Shown here: piece by piece, positions 5,375 through 8,660 of the stretch
Layout: each line of letters opens with the position of its first letter
Numbering within the stretch: the stretch's first letter is position 1
Assembly: GCA_903886985.1 (NCBI GenBank)
Contig: CAISOI010000192.1
Span: forward strand, 1-8,660
Direction of reading: 5' to 3'
From: an uncultured Chthonomonas sp.
GTDB taxonomy: Bacteria > Armatimonadota > Chthonomonadetes > Chthonomonadales > CAJBBX01
DNA length: 8,660 bases
The notes under the pieces: model-generated
Databases searched by the model: none
Told to the model about the DNA's origin: nothing
What the model saw: only the letters and a program-made list of their open reading frames with translations
Position numbers and translations under genes: made by a program

Positions 5375-6138
5375 TCGGAATGGCTCTCAATGTGAAATAG
5401 ATTAATTGTTGCTAGGGGTGATTCTTGCTCAGCCTTTATCTTGCCGAGCTTTAGCAATTCGAGAAGTGCCAGAAATGTTAAGACAATCTCATATCGTGGA
5501 CATGGGAGTTCGAACAATAGCCCAAATTCTAACCCCTCGGGATACTTCCCAACCCTACGAATTACTTCGACCATTCGCATTCGTAGACTGACGCGGCGCT
5601 TCGGCATGACTGCGGTAACAGAGTCCTGTTGAACTCCTGCCGAGTTCAGTATCCGTTGTAGCGCTTCCACTAGGAGCCCTACGTGCATTTCGCCTGCAGG
5701 TGTCGGAAGTACATAATCATCCGGATTCTCGAGAGCCCCTCGGAAGAAGAGATTCCGCCGGAATGTCTCCCATTCCCGAAGGGTATCTACCGTGCCCTGG
5801 TATTTTTGATATTCCAGCAGTCGTTGAACCAGTTCGGCGCGTGGATCTATCTCTTCACCAACTTCAATATTCTTAGGAGGGGAAGGCAACAACAACCTCG
5901 ACTTAATTTCAAGTAGGGTCGCCGCCATAACGATATATTCTCCCGCAATCGTGAGGTCCATCGTCTGCATATTCTCGATGTATTCGAGATATTGGTCCGT
6001 AATTTGTGCGATTGGGATATCGTAAATGTCGATACGGTGTTCACGAATGAGGTGTAACAGAAGGTCCAGAGGACCTTCGAATGCATCCAATTTGAACTGT
6101 AGGGCTTCGCGCGTTTTGGTGACGGAGGCAAGTTGCAT
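5371..6138 (-). CDS. scpA: ScpA, kleisin subunit of the SMC-ScpAB condensin
   Basis: A 255-residue kleisin that bridges the SMC ATPase heads and carries ScpB, acting on the nucleoid in chromosome compaction and segregation. The N-terminal SMC-binding part shows FEGPLDLLLHLI (20-31), DIYDIPIAQITDQYLEYI, and the helix EYIVMAATLLEIKSRLLL (67-84). The C-terminal winged helix is in about residues 185-252 (EFGLLFELPCPRYEIVLTFL, then LLELLKLGKIKAEQ). The length is normal for the family. The ATG at 6138 has no clear Shine-Dalgarno sequence, yet an in-frame TGA at 6159-6157 rules out an extension far upstream, so a weak or leaderless start is likely. It is the first gene of the scpA-scpB pair. Partner smc is not in the window. 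Confidence 0.95.
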   Translation of the reverse strand: MQLASVTKTREALQFKLDAFEGPLDLLLHLIREHRIDIYDIPIAQITDQYLEYIENMQTMDLTIAGEYIVMAATLLEIKSRLLLPSPPKNIEVGEEIDPRAELVQRLLEYQKYQGTVDTLREWETFRRNLFFRGALENPDDYVLPTPAGEMHVGLLVEALQRILNSAGVQQDSVTAVMPKRRVSLRMRMVEVIRRVGKYPEGLEFGLLFELPCPRYEIVLTFLALLELLKLGKIKAEQESPLATINLFHIESHSE

Positions 6139-6221
6139 ATTGAGTGCGATTTTACTTCATTCAGTGCGAAATCGTCTATGTTGAAGTATTGGTAAACCGA
6201 GTGCTGTGACTCATTTCATAG

Positions 6222-6248
6222 TTGATAGCGGTAACTTCCGGTTATAAT
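6222..6248 (+). promoter_or_regulatory. Probable promoter of the GAF-histidine kinase
   Basis: A perfect TATAAT (6243-6248) is preceded by TTGATA (6222-6227). The 15-base spacer is shorter than the optimum of 17. Transcription from near 6255 would give a leader of about 80 bases before the ATG at 6338. Confidence 0.5.
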
Positions 6249-6337
6249 AGGTGATATTGTTGATGTCGACAAATGGTCGTAACATGTGAATTTTGAATCC
6301 GGTCAAACGGTACTTTACTGCCCCAGAGGAAGTGTCT

Positions 6338-7678
6338 ATGTCTGAAAATAATACTGATTCTGGTTACTTACGAACACTCCTTCAACTGGGAGCCACTTTA
6401 AATGTGACTCTGGAATTGAATCAGGTGCTCCGGATCGCAATCGACCAAGTAGTTCAATTTGTTAAAGCAGAACGCGGTTTCATTCTGCTTGTTGATAGTG
6501 CAACCAATAAAGTCTGGGGGCATGCAACACATGGGATTGAACCTCATTCGTTAGAGAATGCACTCAATGGACGAGACACCCAGAATGTTCCCCAGATTAG
6601 TAGAACCATCATAGAAGAGGCCCTGCGAGACAGAAGAGCTGTTCTTTCTACAAATGCAATGGAAGACCCTCGATTTTCCGCACGCACAAGTGTACAGCTT
6701 TCGCAGGTTCGATCCGTTCTGTGTGTTCCCTTAATTGCGCAGGCAACCTGTCTCGGAATAGTATATATCGACAACCGTATGAAGGTTGGTAACTTCGACG
6801 AGCATGACGCCGAGATGTTGACCGCATTTGCGAATCAAGCCGCCGTCGCGATCCAGAATGCACGATTGTATGACAATTTGCGTAAGGGCTCAGACGAACG
6901 CTTGAAGCTGCAGCAGGAACTACACCAAAAAGAGACCCAGCGAGTTGCGCTCGAAGAAGCCAATAAGCTAAAGACAGAATTCGTCGGCTACATTTCGCAC
7001 GAGCTTCGTAACCCATTAACTACCATTCGGGGTTATGTTCAGACCATGGCGGCCGATACGGAAGATACTTTGGGACGACAACTACGGGCGGAATTCTACG
7101 AGACGATTGAAGCAGAAGCAGACCGAATGCTCACGATGATTAACGAGTTATTGGACTCTTCGAGGCTGGAAGCAGGACGTCCATTGAGCTTGAATGCCCG
7201 ACCTATTCAAATTCGAACACTGATCGAACGGCTTGCTCGTGCGCAAAAATTCTATAAGTTTTGGACATGCAACCATACTATGACCGTTGAAATCGACCCT
7301 AGCCTGCCTGAGATCGAGGCCGATGAAGACAAGGTGTTACAGATCGTTTCTAATGTTCTGAGTAATGCGATCAAATATTCTCCCGCGGGCGGCGTGATCG
7401 GTATCAAGGCTGCGCCGGTTGAGGGAGGCATTCAGATTGTCATTTCCGATCAGGGGTTGGGAATGACGGAAGAACAGAACTCAAAGCTCTTCGGCAGATA
7501 TGAGCGGATCGATCGCGAAGAGATTAAAGCGATTAGTGGCACCGGATTGGGACTATATTTGACGCGACACCTTGTGGAACTTCATCACGGAACAATATCA
7601 TGTGAAAGTAAGAATGGCGAAGGCAGCAAATTCATCATTTTTCTACCCGCCGTGCAACCGAAGCCAGAGTCTGATTAA
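6338..7678 (+). CDS. Soluble GAF-domain sensor histidine kinase
   Basis: A 446-residue protein without membrane segments, so a cytoplasmic sensor kinase. A GAF domain fills about residues 10-180 (FVKAERGFILLVD, then VRSVLCVPLIA and LGIVYIDNR; FANQAAVAIQNARLY at its end). A short coiled-coil linker follows (DERLKLQQELHQKE). The HisKA dimerisation domain has the H-box with phospho-acceptor H221 in SHELRNPL. The HATPase_c domain has an N-box with N343 (NVLSNAIKYSP), a G1 box DQGLGM (371-376) and a G2 box GTGLGL (401-406). All catalytic residues seem intact. The ATG at 6338 is preferred because AGAGGA stands 7 bases upstream; a TTG at 6293 in the same frame would add 15 residues but has no ribosome site. 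No response regulator is adjacent, so it is an orphan kinase. The GAF ligand is unknown. Its stop overlaps that of the convergent HAD gene. Confidence 0.92.
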   Translation: MSENNTDSGYLRTLLQLGATLNVTLELNQVLRIAIDQVVQFVKAERGFILLVDSATNKVWGHATHGIEPHSLENALNGRDTQNVPQISRTIIEEALRDRRAVLSTNAMEDPRFSARTSVQLSQVRSVLCVPLIAQATCLGIVYIDNRMKVGNFDEHDAEMLTAFANQAAVAIQNARLYDNLRKGSDERLKLQQELHQKETQRVALEEANKLKTEFVGYISHELRNPLTTIRGYVQTMAADTEDTLGRQLRAEFYETIEAEADRMLTMINELLDSSRLEAGRPLSLNARPIQIRTLIERLARAQKFYKFWTCNHTMTVEIDPSLPEIEADEDKVLQIVSNVLSNAIKYSPAGGVIGIKAAPVEGGIQIVISDQGLGMTEEQNSKLFGRYERIDREEIKAISGTGLGLYLTRHLVELHHGTISCESKNGEGSKFIIFLPAVQPKPESD

Positions 7679-8448
7679 GGGATTTGGCTCAGGTCCTGAA
7701 TAACAAAATCGGGCTTCCAGTCCTCTGGAGCGTTTGTTGCTTCGTCAGCAGTTGAAACCCCAGTTAACACCAGAACAGATGTCGCGTTTGCGGCATTGGC
7801 AATAGCAATGTCCGTGTCTAACCGGTCGCCCACTACGATTGTCTCATCTGGAGAATATCCTGAAATCTCCAAAATCAACTCCAAGGAAAAAGTGGCTGGT
7901 TTTCCCACTGTAAATGGAGTTACGCCCGAACACGTTTCAATTGCTGCAACTATAGCGCCACTCCCGGGAAGTGTTCTTCCTTCTGCGTCGGGATAGGTTG
8001 CGTCACGGTTCGTTGCAATAAATTCCGCTCCAGCCACTATTGCAAAGTGAGCATGTGAAAGCTTTTCGTATGTGAATTGTCGATCCCATCCTGCGACTAC
8101 AAAGTCGAACTCAGTATTTGGATCGTACTCCTCAACCACCATCCCTACGGATGATAACTCGGTTTTGAGGCCCACCTCGCCAACAACAAAAACCTTTTTC
8201 CCTATTTCGCGGCGCTGCTGAAATAGTTTTCCTGTGGCAAATGCACTTGTCATCACACAGTCTTCCGATGTTTCAATTCCGAAACCTGCAAGTTTCGTGA
8301 CATAGTCAGCTCGTGATTTGGAGGAATTGTTGGTTAAGTAGTAGACAGAATGCCCTTCATATTTGAGCCTGGCAATCGTCTCGGCTGCGAAAGGCAATGG
8401 ATCGTTCATACGGAACAGTACGCCGTCCATGTCAAAAACGTAGAGCAT
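7675..8448 (-). CDS. HAD-superfamily (IIA, NagD-like) phosphatase
   Basis: A 257-residue cytoplasmic phosphatase of the NagD / 4-nitrophenylphosphatase group. Motif I is FDMDG, with nucleophile D6 and acid/base D8. Motif II is LTNNSS (T39). The lysine of motif III is K183 in TVGKPA. Motif IV is VVGDRLDTDI, with D208 and D213 as Mg2+ ligands. The insert between motifs II and III (about 80-180) carries the C2-type cap with FVVAGWDR and ATNRD, characteristic of subclass IIA. Family members dephosphorylate small sugar or glycolytic by-product phosphates such as 2-phosphoglycolate and UMP; which substrate is used here cannot be told. The ATG directly follows the TAG of the upstream polyprenyl synthase-like gene with no gap, so the two are coupled. 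At the other end its stop TAA shares the TTAA palindrome with the stop of the histidine kinase. Confidence 0.92.
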   Translation of the reverse strand: MLYVFDMDGVLFRMNDPLPFAAETIARLKYEGHSVYYLTNNSSKSRADYVTKLAGFGIETSEDCVMTSAFATGKLFQQRREIGKKVFVVGEVGLKTELSSVGMVVEEYDPNTEFDFVVAGWDRQFTYEKLSHAHFAIVAGAEFIATNRDATYPDAEGRTLPGSGAIVAAIETCSGVTPFTVGKPATFSLELILEISGYSPDETIVVGDRLDTDIAIANAANATSVLVLTGVSTADEATNAPEDWKPDFVIQDLSQIP

Positions 8449-8660
8449 CTAACGGTCTCTTTGGACCACGTAATGCGTTAGGGCCGAAAAACAATCACGG
8501 GCAGTTGAGGGAGCTAATTTCGACAGCGCATTTTCAGCCAGTTCGACTTGTTCACGCGCAACTGCACGAGTCTGTTCGAAAACATCGTATTTGCCGAGAA
8601 TTAATACACAGTCGGAAACGGCGGAGTCGCTCAAGTTCGCATTGCCAAAAGCCGCTAGGA
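8449..8660 (-). CDS. C-terminal fragment of a probable polyprenyl diphosphate synthase
   Basis: Only the last 69 codons are inside the window; the reading frame is open to the right edge, so the gene is 5'-partial. The visible part starts LAAFGNANLSDSAVSDC and ends in ALTHYVVQRDR. The pattern of a Lys/Tyr-rich helix, a regularly spaced AREQVELAENAL helix, a short LAPST turn and a last helix finishing in 'YVVQR' resembles the C-terminus of trans-isoprenyl diphosphate synthases (geranylgeranyl-, octaprenyl- and similar). The catalytic Asp-rich motifs would be outside the window, so the call rests on this C-terminal resemblance only. It abuts the HAD gene with zero spacing. Confidence 0.6.
   Translation of the reverse strand, partial: LAAFGNANLSDSAVSDCVLILGKYDVFEQTRAVAREQVELAENALSKLAPSTARDCFSALTHYVVQRDR

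Noticed and set aside
6143..6173. Direct repeat AGTGCGA (6143-6149 and 6163-6169) and a 6-bp inverted repeat CGATTT/AAATCG upstream of scpA
   Set aside because: Possibly an operator, but the repeats are short and no known regulator site was recognised.
6293..6337. Upstream TTG start for the histidine kinase
   Set aside because: No Shine-Dalgarno sequence; the ATG at 6338 has AGAGGA at a 7-base spacing and the GAF domain begins after it.
1..8660. CRISPR arrays, tRNA/rRNA genes, insertion sequences, prophage or defence genes
   Set aside because: No regular spaced repeats, tRNA-like folds, transposase or terminal inverted repeats were seen; the content is mainly housekeeping plus the riboswitch operon.

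Overview
The window looks like chromosomal DNA from a Gram-negative-type (diderm) bacterium, most likely Armatimonadota. The main clue is the pilin-like protein at 3765-4514. Its N-terminus has the class III signal and the 'ILFPVFA.AREKAR..SC.SNLKQ' type of sequence that I associate with the large prepilin-like (DUF1559, H-X9-DG) families of Armatimonadota, with relatives in Planctomycetes and Lentisphaerae. This placement is an inference from family style, not a measured phylogeny. No mobile element, CRISPR array, tRNA or rRNA was seen.

Layout. (1) 1-875, minus: a partial secreted DUF3187-family protein running off the left edge. It follows directly on (2) 881-1699, minus: a phytanoyl-CoA dioxygenase (PhyH)-like Fe(II)/2-oxoglutarate oxygenase; the two form a tight operon. 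(3) An intrinsic terminator at 1771-1800 separates this pair from (4) 1824-3155, minus: a GspE/PulE/PilB secretion/pilus ATPase that lacks the usual long N-terminal domain and ends in a very acidic tail. It has its own good sigma-70-type promoter. (5) 3156-3764: a 609-base divergent intergenic region. It carries the ATPase promoter, a second strong plus-strand promoter (TTGACG-N17-TATACT), a cobalamin riboswitch aptamer with a recognisable B12 box, and an intrinsic terminator. (6) The riboswitch leader leads into 3765-4514, plus (prepilin-like DUF1559 protein), and 2 bases later 4517-4750, plus (small BFD-like [2Fe-2S] protein). (7) 4742-6138, minus: scpB and scpA, the kleisin and winged-helix subunits of the SMC condensin, overlapping by ATGA. 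(8) 6338-7678, plus: an orphan soluble GAF-histidine kinase with its own promoter. (9) 7675-8448, minus: a NagD-like HAD phosphatase, directly abutting (10) 8449-8660, minus: the C-terminal end of a probable polyprenyl diphosphate synthase.

The most interesting part is the region around 3400-4750. A vitamin B12 riboswitch appears to control, by transcription termination, a pilin-like surface protein and a tiny iron-sulfur protein, rather than one of the classical B12 synthesis, uptake or B12-independent isozyme genes. A type IV pilus/secretion ATPase is transcribed divergently from the same intergenic region. The iron-sulfur gene also carries a perfect 14-bp hairpin closed by a GAAA tetraloop inside its reading frame. 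Together these suggest a cobalamin-responsive surface or uptake module, but the physiological function is inferred and not shown by the sequence.
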